From: Microplitis mediator | Lineage: Eukaryota > Arthropoda > Insecta > Hymenoptera > Braconidae | Length of the DNA: 64,000 nt | Reading direction: 5' to 3' | Assembly (NCBI RefSeq): GCF_029852145.1 | Contig: NC_079977.1 | Coordinates: forward strand, 11,528,640-11,592,639 | In this document: one piece after another, positions 1-11,439 of the stretch | Layout: each line of letters begins with the position of its first letter | Numbering within the stretch: the stretch's first letter is position 1 | Notes under the pieces: generated by a model | The model's input: only the letters and a program-made list of their open reading frames with translations | Database searches by the model: none | Told to the model about the DNA's origin: nothing | Made by a program: the position numbers and the translations under genes

Positions 1-1
1 T

Positions 2-559
2 AAAACAAGTTTCTGAGGATTCTGGATTATCATTTCCATCAAAATTACTAAAATTATTTACACAAAGCTGATTTTTATCAGCATCAAAATTATCACTACT
101 ACTAAAATTATTATTTACAGGAGCCTGTTCAATAACAGAACTCGTTTCAATAAAATTATTCATATTATTTACAATCGGCTGGGCCTTAACTTTACCAGCT
201 TTACCACGCTTATTTATATCTGTTTTATTTTCAAAGAAACTTTTTGAACGTTTAACTACGGAAAATTTTTCCACGTTTGATGAGTCCTTCATTTCTAAAC
301 AACAGGGGACGTGATTATCATCGTCTGCCCTGGAACTTAAATTTTTACCCTTTTGAGGGACGTGAGTATCAATGCCAACCTCATTATCAACACCATTTTG
401 TACACTGGGGACGTGAATATCATCGTCAACCCATATATTATTAATATTTACAGCTTCAACAGTTTGGGGGGCGTGAAAGTCATCGCCAACCCCACCGAAC
501 AAATTTTTATCAACCTAAGTGACGTGAATATCATCGCCATCCTCAGCTAAAAATCTCAT
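2..559 (-). pseudogene. Element L: gag-pol linker fragment with acidic tandem repeats
   Basis: On the minus strand, one frame is open from 514 to the window edge and extends up to a Met codon at 559 across a single TAG at 515-517. It is a Ser/Asn-rich, probably disordered segment downstream of the gag zinc knuckles, and the protease should lie off the left edge. Its N-terminal part has five copies of an acidic motif around DDDIHVP (variants GDDFHAP, GIDTHVP, DDDNHVP). On the plus strand they start at 308, 359, 410, 470 and 521, spaced 51, 51, 60 and 51 bases, so all are in phase. The frame differs by one from the upstream gag frame, so a frameshift (programmed or decay) lies near 560-630. Function of the repeats is unknown. 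Confidence 0.55.
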
Positions 560-630
560 TTTAAATCTTTGATACCTTCTCATACTCCCTGGACTCATCT
601 TTCGTTTCCTTTTCCGGATTCCCGAACTTT

Positions 631-3108
631 TTACGCCCCTTCTCCTGGGGAACCACCAGGAAAAGGGCGTGGCCCGTTTAAATGAACATTCTGATCATTA
701 TTATTATTCAAATTATTATTATTATTACTACTCGGTAAAGCTGGGAAATTTTGTTGAATTAATTGTCCCGGATTACGATCAAAATTATTATTATTGTAAT
801 TATTATTTCGCGGACGATTGTTAAAATCATTATTATTATTGGCAGAAACATTATTATTATTATTAGGTCTCATTAAATTTTGACGCTGGAAATTATTAGG
901 ATTTCGAGATCCATTTCCAGGCGGGAAACCTTGGATTGCAAAGCAATCCTGTCTGAGATGACCAATTTTGTTGCAATATGTGCATATATCAACTCTCGGG
1001 TTAATACATTCCCTGAACCTGTGGCCATTCTGACCGCAGTTATGGCAGGAGAATATATTAGGATTGACCTGAGGTCTTAAAGAATTATTGCGAGTCCCTT
1101 GACCGAAACTTGGTCTCGAGTAATTGATTCTGGCCGCAGGATTCTGGTGATAAGAATATGGATAGTTTATCGTAGATTGAGAAGGTTGTTGGTTCAAAGG
1201 TGGAACAAAATATTGCTGGGGGGATTCCCCTGTACTCAACAAAAATTGAGGTTTGGAGGTAGTTCAACTACCCACTGAAGCACAAACAACAAAACCACCA
1301 GTTGGATTTTCTTTAACCGCCTCGATGACTAGAGGTTGTTTTATCGACCCAGTATCTATACAAATTTCAGTACCAGCCAATTCCTGAAGAGCTAGGAACC
1401 TGGATTTCTCCTTGGGCTTTGGTACTGATTTATTGAAAGTTTCAGAGGATGATGATCTGAACAATCGCTTACTCTCTTCCATTGACTGTGTGGCTTCATG
1501 TAGAACCGTCAAAAAGGAGTCATAATCATGGACTGATCTTGCGAATACCAACACTCTCAATTCACTTGGTAAGTGATTTTGAATGCAGGTAATCTGTTCT
1601 TGCTCAGATGGAGGTTAGCGCATTTCAAAATATTATTGTTGCATTCTGAAGGTGAAATCCACCATGGATTCACCCTCAGCTGGCTTCATGTGTACTATTT
1701 CCATCAGCACTTGAGTGTCGGTTTTAGATGTGCCAAAGACACGAAGGAATTCCCTTTTGAAATGTTGGTAATCAGTCCAGCGTAGGAAATTGGTGTCAAA
1801 CCACTGAGCAGCTCTACCTTCCAATAGGTAACTCATTATTCGGGTTGCGTCAGATTCTGCCCAACCTTCTCGATACATTCTGGCCTCGACTGCAGCGATA
1901 AATCCATTTGCGGATAAATCTGCCTGTGGATATCTCAATGTCCACAGCTTGAGGTGTTGCCTAATATCGCGCCATTTCCTTTCATCTTGATTGTTATATT
2001 CTCGTGGCGAGAATGTTTCGGGGCCATTTTCCCGACTTAATTGGCCATACATGGAGTTTCCCGTAAACCTATTATTAAAATTATTATCATTACAATTTCG
2101 AGAAGTTGTGTCAATGTGATCCTCCAGAAAAACCTCATTTGGAAGGTTGTTTTCATAATTACGAGGATCGTTCATTATATTTTGACATTGAGGAGCGGGT
2201 ATGGCTGTACGACACCCTCCGTCACCAAAACTGTTGGCCATCTGGTGAACAGTTTGAGGTACAGAAGGAGCAGCCCCAGTTTGATTATTCAATGAGAACC
2301 GTTGAAGAAGGTTCATGACCTCGCTCATTGTCATAGTCGGTTCACCACCTGTTGGGACCGGTACTGGAGCAGGGCCAGGTAAAGAAGCGGAACCTGGGAC
2401 CAACACGGCCTGAACACGATTAGTATCTTCATTTATAGGGTGATTTCCCTGGTTGAGGATCGGATTTGATAATAAACTTCTTATTGACAATTGGTTTCCG
2501 TCTAAATTCTCTCTCCGATTTGAATTATTCTGATTCGAATTCGAATTCATATTCAAATTTTCTGGACTTTGACTATTTGAATTTAAATTAAAATTTTGAT
2601 TTCGATTTTGATTTTAATTTAAATTTCGATTTTGATTTAAATTTGAATTTAGATTTTGATTTAAATTTGAATTTGGAATCTGATTTGAATTTAAATTTTG
2701 ATTTTGATTGTGTCGGTTTTCTATTGAATTTAAATTTGAATTTGGGATAACAATTAAATTTGGGGTTTCATTTGAATGTGAATTCGAATTTGAATTTGAA
2801 TTGGAGAGTTAATTTGAATTGGTATTCAAAATCGTATTATTTAATGCATTCATATTACCCATGTTGTTGGGTGTAGGAATAACCCCAGTAGACGACGTTA
2901 TCGGGTGTATTCCGGAGCTAGTCACCGTAGTAGTGGGCCTTGTTGTTGTAGCCGTTGTTACTCTTGTCGACGTTACTGCTCTTGTTGTCGACGGTGCTGG
3001 TGGTGAATGTGTGACTCTTGGTGGTGGTGTCACCATAATCTGTATGTCGTCATCTCTTTGGCTATTCGAACTCAGCAAGCGTTTGCTATTTTGATTGGTA
3101 CTTGACAT
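631..3108 (-). pseudogene. gag: Element L: Ty3/gypsy Gag polyprotein, broken by in-frame stops
   Basis: One minus-strand frame runs from a Met at 3108 to a stop at 631. It is interrupted by stops at 2809-2811, near 2614, 1633-1635 and 1264-1266. Order: a Ser/Thr/Pro-rich N-terminus; an Asn/Ser low-complexity tract (about 2560-2808); a retrotransposon capsid region (about 1640-2000) with WFDTNFLRWTDYQHFKREF; then two CCHC zinc knuckles near 1006-1047 (CHNCGQNGHRFREC) and 943-984 (CTYCNKIGHLRQDC); and an Asn-rich tail. Gag would package the element RNA and form the particle. The four stops in one otherwise continuous frame indicate a pseudogene rather than separate genes. Short ORFs on the opposite strand here are shadows. 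Confidence 0.85.
2540..2830. repeat. AT-rich simple repeat inside gag (aaattyaaattt type)
   Basis: Irregular repeats of AATTTGAATTT and AATTTTGATTT encode the Asn/Ser/Gln tract of the element L gag on the minus strand. They probably arose by slippage in the coding sequence. One in-frame stop lies inside the tract. Confidence 0.8.
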
Positions 3109-3981
3109 CTTGTTGATCTTCAGGTTTATATGTCACTCGCACAATATGAACACTAATCACTTTCTCACAATAAAAGATTATTAATTTAAGCAAAAGAAAA
3201 TTGTACCGATTCTCAACAAAAGGATAATCCCTTAATGACACTCTCGATTTTGTTTATTAAGACTAAGTCCTGAGACTTTATTTATTTCGGCTTGTTATAA
3301 ATATAATTATCGTAATCCGTTACGAACTTTATGTATTTTGCTTTTATTTATCTATCCGGTATATTCAATTTTATTTCTATCTATAAATTACACTACAGGA
3401 TTATTAGTTGAATTTACTTAAATATTTATTACAAAGTTTATTTCAGCAAATAATTTATTTCTTTTAGAATTTCAGTTTAAGCGATAGTAAATTTTCACGT
3501 TAAAATTTATCATTAAAATTTTATCATAGAATCCAGAATTTTAAGCTTAATTCTTATCCTGTAGCGTCAATTTATTTTTATTTCCGGCCGAGAAATGAGT
3601 CATACAAGCTAGACGGTATTATTTTTTCCGCGCTTTTCCTCTAGACTTTATAAACGAAATTTCACGACCAAATTTATGTGACAATTCCTATTATGAATTT
3701 CTATGCAAACTATCAGCAATTTCCGACCAATTTATGAGTTAATCTATATGGCAAGATTATTATTTTATATGTTCCAGATATGTGTAGTGAATTTTAATTA
3801 ATTGAGGATTTGATCCTTATTTGTCAAAAACGTTTTTAGGAGAGTAATTTCCCTTGAAAAATTTTCAAATTTTTAATTTTCAAATTTTAATTTTTTAATT
3901 TTAACTTCTTTAATTTTAATTTTTTAATTTTAACTTTTTTTAATTTTACCACTATCCAAATCTATCAGACATTTGCAACTA
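3109..3981 (-). other. Element L: untranslated leader between primer site and gag
   Basis: AT-rich sequence between the primer binding site and the first gag Met, with no ORF of note. Near 3845-3950 are low-complexity runs of TTTTAATTTT. I see no other gene here. Confidence 0.5.
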
Positions 3982-3995
3982 AACGTTGGGCGCCA
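3982..3995 (-). promoter_or_regulatory. Element L: primer binding site, tRNA-Lys-like
   Basis: On the minus strand, TGGCGCCCAACGTT begins one base after the LTR end. Its first 13 bases match the TGGCGCCCAACGT stretch known for tRNA-Lys1,2-primed retroelements. It fixes the element's orientation and LTR boundary. Confidence 0.75.
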
Positions 3996-3996
3996 T

Positions 3997-4973
3997 TGTA
4001 AGAGTTTGTCCTTGCTTCCCCGTACTAGGAAGTTCGGACAATCCTCCGATAGTAACTTGGGTGTTTGAAATTTTTGGGTTCTGAAATGTCTGACGTAGCG
4101 GAGTACGCAACTCGATTTGGAATAGGGGAAAGGTTGTTAAAATAATATGACAAATGATTATAAATATAACTCCAGCTTTTTTATTATTAATAAATAATTA
4201 ATTATTAAATATATACACTTAATGTTTAATTTAATTCGTAATTTATAATTAATAAATTAGAAGTTTCGCGAAAAATTCCACTGCGCATGCGCCACTTCCG
4301 TTTCTCCGGGATACAAGTCCCACCTTTATTAATATAAATTTTCTCAATCAATTTAATTGTAACAATAATTTACGGGTCTTTTATTCAATTTAAACTAGTA
4401 AAGTAATTCGATAATGTCGAGAGAAAATCCTGACAAATAAAATTTATTGATGATAAATTACCGCATGCACAGAAAATAATGCGAATAAATAAAAAATAAT
4501 TTAGAATGAAAGACGATAAAATAAATGAGGGGATCTCCTCCACGTGTTTAACAAACCGTAATATTAGAAAATTCCCAAAAACCTTTATCTTGAAGAACTC
4601 ACATCGACCTGTCCCAGATGTTTCACAGTGCTGGTCATCTTGGTGAAAAACAGGATCTTTCCTTCCAACGAAACTTGAAGTTAAACGTATATGTGTTGGG
4701 GAAAAGAAATTACACTTGTGGCTAGTGGCGTCTGTCTGAATAATAAACTGTGGTAACGTTCTGATACAAAAGAAAGATTTGAGCGACCGCTCAGTTCGAC
4801 AAGTTGATGATAATTAATTTTCGGTTGTGTCGTCTGGCAACGAGGTGTCCAGTTTACCCCTACCTTCGCGCCGTTAAACCAAATTCGACGCAAGGGCGAG
4901 TGCGCAGATAAAGAAGGGCGCGAAATTTAATTTTTGCTGACCTGGCAGTTGTACACCAGGTCACCCCGTTACA
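3997..4973 (-). mobile_element. Element L: 5' LTR (977 bp)
   Basis: On the minus strand this runs TGTAACGGGG...CTCTTACA, with TG...CA ends and a TGTAA/TTACA inverted terminus, directly abutting the primer site. A hairpin of TGACCTGG (4938-4945) with CCAGGTCA (4956-4963) sits just inside the start. The partner LTR lies off the window, so the TSD cannot be tested. The boundary is set by the primer site and the terminal motifs. Confidence 0.7.
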
Positions 4974-5404
4974 TAGTGCATTATCATCAAAAATTCTTCT
5001 GAAGCTCATTCAGTTAGCTTCAATTTTTGGCATGATACTTATAATTTTTTGTTTTATCATCTCGAGAATTTCCAAGAAAATGTCAGAAACAATTTTATTT
5101 CATTATCAACTTTTATTTGAACAGTGAAAAAAATTAATTAATGAGAAATCTACTTCCATTTCGGCTGCCGAATGGCCTTTTTTTAGAATTAAAAAGGAAA
5201 GTTAGGATTAAAAATATTCAATTCTTTTTTATTCTTTTTAATCCTAAAATGATAATAATTTTTCCGCTAGATGTAGGAGAATTAAAATGGATTCATTTTA
5301 GGGTCGATCTGATTTCTCCGGAGAATTAAGAGTATTGGAGAGTATTAAGTAGTATTAAATATGTGTGCTTTTTTAATCCTTTTTAATTCACTTTTTTAAC
5401 CAGG
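4974..5404. other. Spacer between element L and EnSpm-like copy 1
   Basis: No supported gene. Phrases such as ATTAAAAAGGAAAGTTAGGATTAAAAA recur here in loose inverted form, and GTGTTTATTTAGGTGTC near 5407 recurs inside the transposase at about 5647. Confidence 0.4.
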
Positions 5405-6825
5405 GTGTGTTTATTTAGGTGTCCCATTGGTTGCTGTACATGTAAAATTAAGAGCCGAAAAGGAGGTAATTCTAGAGTATTTCCTTGCAATGAAGAATTA
5501 GACTTAAGAACAAGTGAAGAAACTGCTAACCAAGAGGATCGAGTTATTGAGACCGGTAAATCTATTGAAGGTGTTAAAGGACCAACGACACTTTCTAGAA
5601 TCGTTCATAATATTATTGAAACCACGAGTGTTGATTCCATGTACTGTGTTTATTTAGGTGTCACAAAGCTACTGATGCGTTTGTGGTTTGATTCGAATTT
5701 ACATGATAATGACTTTTTTTTGCGCAAACATCTTAAATACGTAGATAAAAAATTTAAAGCATCGAACCTCCATCTTATACGCCTCGATTGCCTAGATTCG
5801 TAACTGACTATAAATATTGGAAAGCTTCTGAATTGAAAAATTGGCTCCTTTATTACTCATTAGTCGTTCTACGTCCAATAATGACAGATGCATACTATGA
5901 ACATCACAAACTTTTAGTATTAGGTATTAGGTTGTTAAATCAATTAAGCGTTTCGTCAGCTATGATTGATGCGGCATCAAATTATTTGAATCAGTATGTC
6001 AAGATGTTTCAAAATTTGTATGGCCTCCAATATATGACAGGTAACTTACATCAGTTACGACATTTACCAAGTGAAGTTTATAAATTCGGTCTTTCTTGTG
6101 CAACATCGTGTTTTCAGCATGAAAATTTTAATGGTGTCATAAGACGATTAATAAATGGAACTCGCTACGCCCAGCTTCAAGTCAGTAACGTTTTATCTAT
6201 TTTTTTCAATGTAGCTGAATTAAAACTAACTAATTTGCATCCAGGAAGTGATGTCGCGACTTTTTGTAATGATTTAGAAAAAAAAACTCTGTGACGGTGC
6301 AAACTAAATTATATAGATGAAAAATTGGCAATTATTGGTAAGTTTAGTAATATTGAAGTGTTATCTGAAAGTTTAAAAAATATTTTTGTGCGGTCTGGTA
6401 TTAGAACTTGCCGTAAATGTTATTTCTTTACTCAGCTATATAAAAATGGGATAGAATATGATTCAAAATCTTATAAACGACAACGAAAGACTATTTTTTA
6501 TTTTGTTAAACATGAATTTCAGGATACATTGTGTATAGGAATAATTGAAAAGTTTCTGAAACTCCGCAGATGTAATTGTCGTGATACATGCGCAAATTGT
6601 GTCAACAATACAAATTATTATGCTATCCTTCAAAAATGTAAAGTACTAAAAATAATCCTCAGAGATGGAACATTCTATTTAATATACCTGTGCGAAATAT
6701 TAAATGGAGAAATGATAGTTATTGATGTCTATGATTTAGAAAAGGTCTGTTATTTTATAGAGAATGACGATGACCGTAACTTATTTTTCATAATAGATGC
6801 AGTCAATACCGTTGAATTTCATTAA
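5405..6825 (+). pseudogene. EnSpm/CACTA-like transposase, 5'-truncated pseudogene (copy 1)
   Basis: Three plus-strand pieces read as one protein: 5405-5803, 5788-6294 and 6325-6825. A frameshift falls near 5790 and a TGA at 6292-6294. Recognisable features are the CVYLGVTKLLMRLW segment (about 5646-5690), TDYKYWKASELKNWLLYYS, the HLRHLP-like HQLRHLP block and a Cys-rich C-terminal part with CNCRDTCANC. This resembles the DUF4218/tnp2-type transposase of EnSpm/CACTA DNA transposons in insects. Alignment with copy 2 (14111-36588) shows copy 1 lacks the N-terminal third, starting near the CKIKSRKGGN motif. It ends at Glu-Phe-His-stop as copy 2 does. The family is judged from motifs, so another CMC-type transposase is possible. 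Confidence 0.65.
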
Positions 6826-7977
6826 CATGTCACTTTACTAATACTATTAGTTTAAATGAGGTAACTATTTTCATTTCTAAATTTTTGTCAGTATGTTTTA
6901 CTATTTTTATTCAATTTTAATTTCTTCGAAGAAAATCCTATTATCCGTATCCCTAAAGTCTGTATTTTACAAATCTCCGGATTTATAATAATTTAAATTT
7001 AAATATTTTTCTTAAATACAAAATAGTTATAGAAAATACCGATAGCTTTTTTACTAAATTATTGAAAATTGTAGATTTTGGTGAACTACGGAGTTAAGTG
7101 ACTTGCCCCTAAAATATTTTTCTGAAGAAACTTATATTTTATAGATAATAGACCTTAATATCGTATAGCCAGTGGTTCACGCCATGAAAGCAGAAAAACA
7201 CGAGTTTTACAAAAAAAACTTCGTTTCCTTCCGAAACCTCCAAATTCTCACTGATCCGAACTAAGATAAAAAATAGTACTCCAATACCATAAAGTGTGGG
7301 TCAATTATTGTTTTTTAAAAAGAAAAAAAACAAAACTACATGATTTTGTAATTTTTAACTAATCCAACAGACTTAAATTTGCGGTAGATTGACAGTATAT
7401 TCCAGTAAACTACAGTTTTATACCGATTTTCCGCAATTTACCTAATTTATTGGTCATGAAGCCGGAAAAGCTAAAATAACTGGCGGTCACTAAGCGTTCA
7501 CCATGTTGGCTATACAATTTATGAAGCTATGTAACGCATTTTGGACTTTTAAATTCCATAGAAAGTGCTATGACAAGTGTGTCTTGTGCTTGTTACTCTC
7601 GGTTTACCACCGCTTTTGCACTATTAATTGTAACTAAAATTTATATCTGCGAATCAAAATTATTATTTTGTCTATAATAAATAATTAGAAGTAAATCAGA
7701 GAACTATTTCCGATTTTTAAAAATTCTAAAATACTTATATGATAGATTTTTTTTATGAAAAATTCCGTATCGAATATAAGGGAATTATTTTAACAAATCA
7801 ATAATAAATCGATTAATAAAATGAGCTAGATTTTTCTCATAAATAAGAATGTCTTTTTTTTAATTTTGTAAGATAATTTATATTTAAGAATACGAAAACT
7901 TTTAGTGAAAAACCAAAATGATTTTTCACAGATAACTTTCTTCTCACAGATCAGAATATGCTAATTACTATATCTAT
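6826..7977. other. Non-coding spacer after EnSpm-like copy 1
   Basis: AT-rich sequence without a supported ORF. It probably contains the 3' end of the EnSpm-like element, but I could not identify its terminal inverted repeat by eye. Confidence 0.4.
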
Positions 7978-9415
7978 GGGGCATTCCATACTAAATCGGC
8001 CACTTTTTGAGGTCACCCCCTCCGATATTTTTGAAAAATTTATATGTTTTGGAGGCTGATAAAAAACGCTCTCATGAATTTTTTCAAATTTTTTTGACTA
8101 CTCGTTTCCGGGATACCGATTTTTTTCAAAATCCGAGGTTTTTTTTTGAAACGGTTATAACTTCGCGAAAAGTACACCAATCGGATCGTTTTTTTTTCAA
8201 AATATTCGTTTTCGAATGTTCTTTCAAGAAAAAGACACGTTTTTATTCTTAATCTATTTCTTCATTGTTTATTTTAAGATTGAAGCAAAAAAAATGTTTT
8301 TTGGAAATGTATGCCCCCTCCGATTTTTTTGAAAAAATTCTCAAAAAAACTTGGATGAACTTAGAAAATTTTGAGACCAATCCGATCGTGGACAAACAAT
8401 TCGTTCTATTTTTTTTGACGCTTAAACAATTTGTGAATTTCAACTCAGTTGAATTTAAGTATTGTTTTACAAGTAAACTTCCATCTTCATTTGGTATCAC
8501 GAAATGAAGTTTAATAGAACAGCAATTACAAAAGGAACTCAAAAACTTCATTGTGTGATACAAATTGACAATGAAAGTTTACTTGTAAAACAATTCTCAA
8601 ATTCAACTGAATTTGAAATTCACAAATTGTTTAAGCGTCAAAAAAAATAAACTTCGTTTATTACTTCGGGGTTTGAATTCGGATCAATTTCATTTACTAT
8701 CCTTTCCTGGGTATTTTTTGTTCCTTATTGGCCATCGTCCCAATAAGGCCACGTACCACTTCTCCTAGGTCATAAAGATAACTCATAAGTAGTTCTTAGT
8801 CAATTTTTAAAATTTATTTATTGAATGAGTAGAAAAACTTCCAAGAATAGTATACTCCGAACGGCACAGTATTTAGAAAAAAATCATAGCATCTAAATAG
8901 ACCGATCTGAGAATGTTCATTGGTCAAATTAAGTCGAAAAACAATATTTAGGGAAAAAAACTTTATTCGAATTAAGAAAAAAAATAGAACGAATTGTTTG
9001 TCCACGATCGGATTGGTCTCAAAATTTTCTAAATTCATCCAAGTTTTTTTGAGAATTTTTTCAAAAAAATCGGAGGGGGCATACATTTCCAAAAAACATT
9101 TTTTTTGCTTCAAACTTAAAATAAACAATGAAGGAATTGATTAAGAATAAAAACGTGTTTTTTTCTTGAAAGAACATTCGAAAACGAAGATTTTGAAAAA
9201 AAAACGATCCGATTGGTGTACTTTTCGCGAAGTTATAACCGTTTCAAAAAAAAACCTCGTATTTTGAAAAAAATCGGTATCTCGGAGACAAGTAGTCAAA
9301 AAAATTTGAAAAAATTCATGAGAGCGTTTTTTATCAGCCTCCAAAACATATAAATTTTTCAAAAATATCGGAGGGGGTGACCTCAAAAAGTGGCCGATTT
9401 GGTATGGAATGCCCC
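7978..9415. mobile_element. Foldback MITE, termini GGGGCATTCCATAC
   Basis: Left terminus GGGGCATTCCATACTAAATC at 7978 is matched in inverse at the right end (…TATGGAATGCCCC, 9415). Arms of about 430 bases are nearly complementary (7978-8420 against about 8985-9415). An inner inverted repeat (about 8425-8647) includes TTTACAAGTAAACTT. Flanks are CTAT on both sides (7974-7977 and 9416-9419), a candidate 4-bp TSD. No transposase is encoded, and the mirror-image ORFs are by-products of the palindrome. Confidence 0.8.
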
Positions 9416-9602
9416 CTATACAAGAAGCAGAAATAATAGTACTGCTTCCTAACCTGTGAGTATAGGAATATTTTCTGTTGCACCGAAATATCTTATATGT
9501 GATAAATTTTTTCATATAGTACGTAAGAATAATTCTTATATTCTGACTTGGTGTTTTTTCATCAAAATTTATTATATGTTTACTATAAATTATATTATAA
9601 TA

Positions 9603-11239
9603 CACTGGTCACAGAAATTAAGGGATAGAAAAAAAATCCGAAATTTTTAGGTGATTTTCAACATGCTGTAACTCGGTGAAAAATGGTCGTATAAAAAAAC
9701 TAAAAAAAGCAAATTGTAGCCTCAAGTTTCTAGTTTTTAGATCTGGACCTCGAAATTTTTTATCATGTACGGTTCCGGAGTAATCATAAGAAAACCAACA
9801 AAAAAAAAATTTTCAAAATTTTTGCTGGTCTTTCAATACCTCTATGGGCGACAATAAATTTTTTTGAATAATCCGACTGCCTGACTTTTCTAGGAAATTT
9901 TATGCCCTTTAATTTAGTGGCCTGAAAAAGTCTCTACGACGATTTGGCGCCGAGTTATCATTGATCAAAGCAAAAAAGTCCATTTTGGCTTTGATAGTCG
10001 ATAACTCCGGATGTATTGGTCGTACAGAGAATGGAAGCAAGGTTTTAAAAACTGGAAAACATTCTCTATAAGGCGAAATTAGTGGCATTTGATAGAGAAA
10101 TTTTTTTTCAAGCGACATTGTTTAGTAAAAAACAGGTCAAAATTCACAAATTTAAGGATATTCGGAAATCTTGCTATAATTTGGGATATAACGGATGAAC
10201 AATGGATATCTTCGTATTTTTTTCAACCTCAAAGTGTCCTGAAAAAACCCTGAAAATTTCAAATCGCTGCGATTTTTCTTTTTTAGTGCCCCGAAGCTTT
10301 AAATTTATCGATTTTGTCAAAAATCACCATAATTGGTAGTTTCTCGGTTTTTGTTCATTTTTTCGATTTGAAAATGTTTTTTTACCGATAATCGTCATGT
10401 CAAAATTTAAAAATTTTTTTTTTAAATTCTTTTTTTTTTTTAATTTGTTTTTTCAAAATTTTTTTTTTTCAATTTTTTTCGATAATTGATCTTTTTGATC
10501 GAAGAAATGAAAATTATCGGTAAAAAGACATTTTCAAATCGAAAAAATGAACAAAAACCGAGAAACTACCAATTATGGTGATTTTTGACAAAATCGATAA
10601 ATTTAAAGCTTCGGGGCACTAAGAAAGAAAAATCGCAGCGATTTGAAATTTTCAGGGTTTTTTTAGGACACGTTGAGGTTGAAAAAAAGACGAAGATATT
10701 CTTTGTTCATCCGTTATATCCAAAGTTATAGCAAGATTCCCGAATATCCTTAAATTTGTGAATTCTGACCTGTTTTTTACTAAACATCATCGCTTTAAAA
10801 AAAATTTTTCTATCAAATGCCACTAATTTTGCCTTATAGAGAATGTTTTCCAGTTTTCAAAACCCTGCTTCCATTCTCTGTACGACCAATACATCCGGAG
10901 TTATCGACTATCAAAGCTAAAATGGACTTTTTTGCTTTGATCAATGATAACTCGGCGCCAAATCGTCGTAGAGACTTTTTCAGGCCACCAAATTAAAGGG
11001 CATAAAATTTCCTAGAAAAGTCAGTCAGTCGGATTATTAAAAAAAATTTATTGTCGCCCATAAAGGTATTGAAAGACCAGCAAAAATTTTGAGGTCCAGA
11101 TCTAAAAACTAGAAACTTGAGGCTGCAATTTGCTTTTTTTAATTTTCTTATACGACCATTTTTCACCGAGTTACAGCATGTTTAAAATCACCTAAAAATT
11201 TAGGATTTTTTTTCTATGCCTTAATTTCTGTGACTAGTG
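9603..11239. mobile_element. Foldback MITE, Tc1/mariner-like, TA-flanked (family M1, copy 1)
   Basis: Begins CACTGGTCACAGAAATTAAG and ends with its inverse (…CTGTGACTAGTG), flanked by TA at 9601-9602 and 11240-11241. Arms run about 800 bases toward a centre of T/A-rich runs near 10400-10480. A second copy lies at 39359-41343. TA duplication and CACTGGTCA-type ends suit Tc1/mariner, but no DDE ORF is present, so it is non-autonomous. Confidence 0.85.
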
Positions 11240-11439
11240 TATTATAGGTATTATTATTATGCAACAAAAGAAAAATTACGGAATAACATTAGAAAACTCA
11301 CTACTTTTTCATTTAATTATTTAATTCAATTCACGCCTATCGATATTATACATAAAAACATAATCATATGAATGTAAATTTAAAGAAAAACTCATTGCAC
11401 CATATTGCTTGTATTAATTTACTGGTCTAGAAATCCTAT

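Noticed and set aside
2041..3094. Plus-strand ORFs opposite gag
   Set aside because: Shadows of a biased coding sequence on the minus strand, which has zinc knuckles and capsid motifs.
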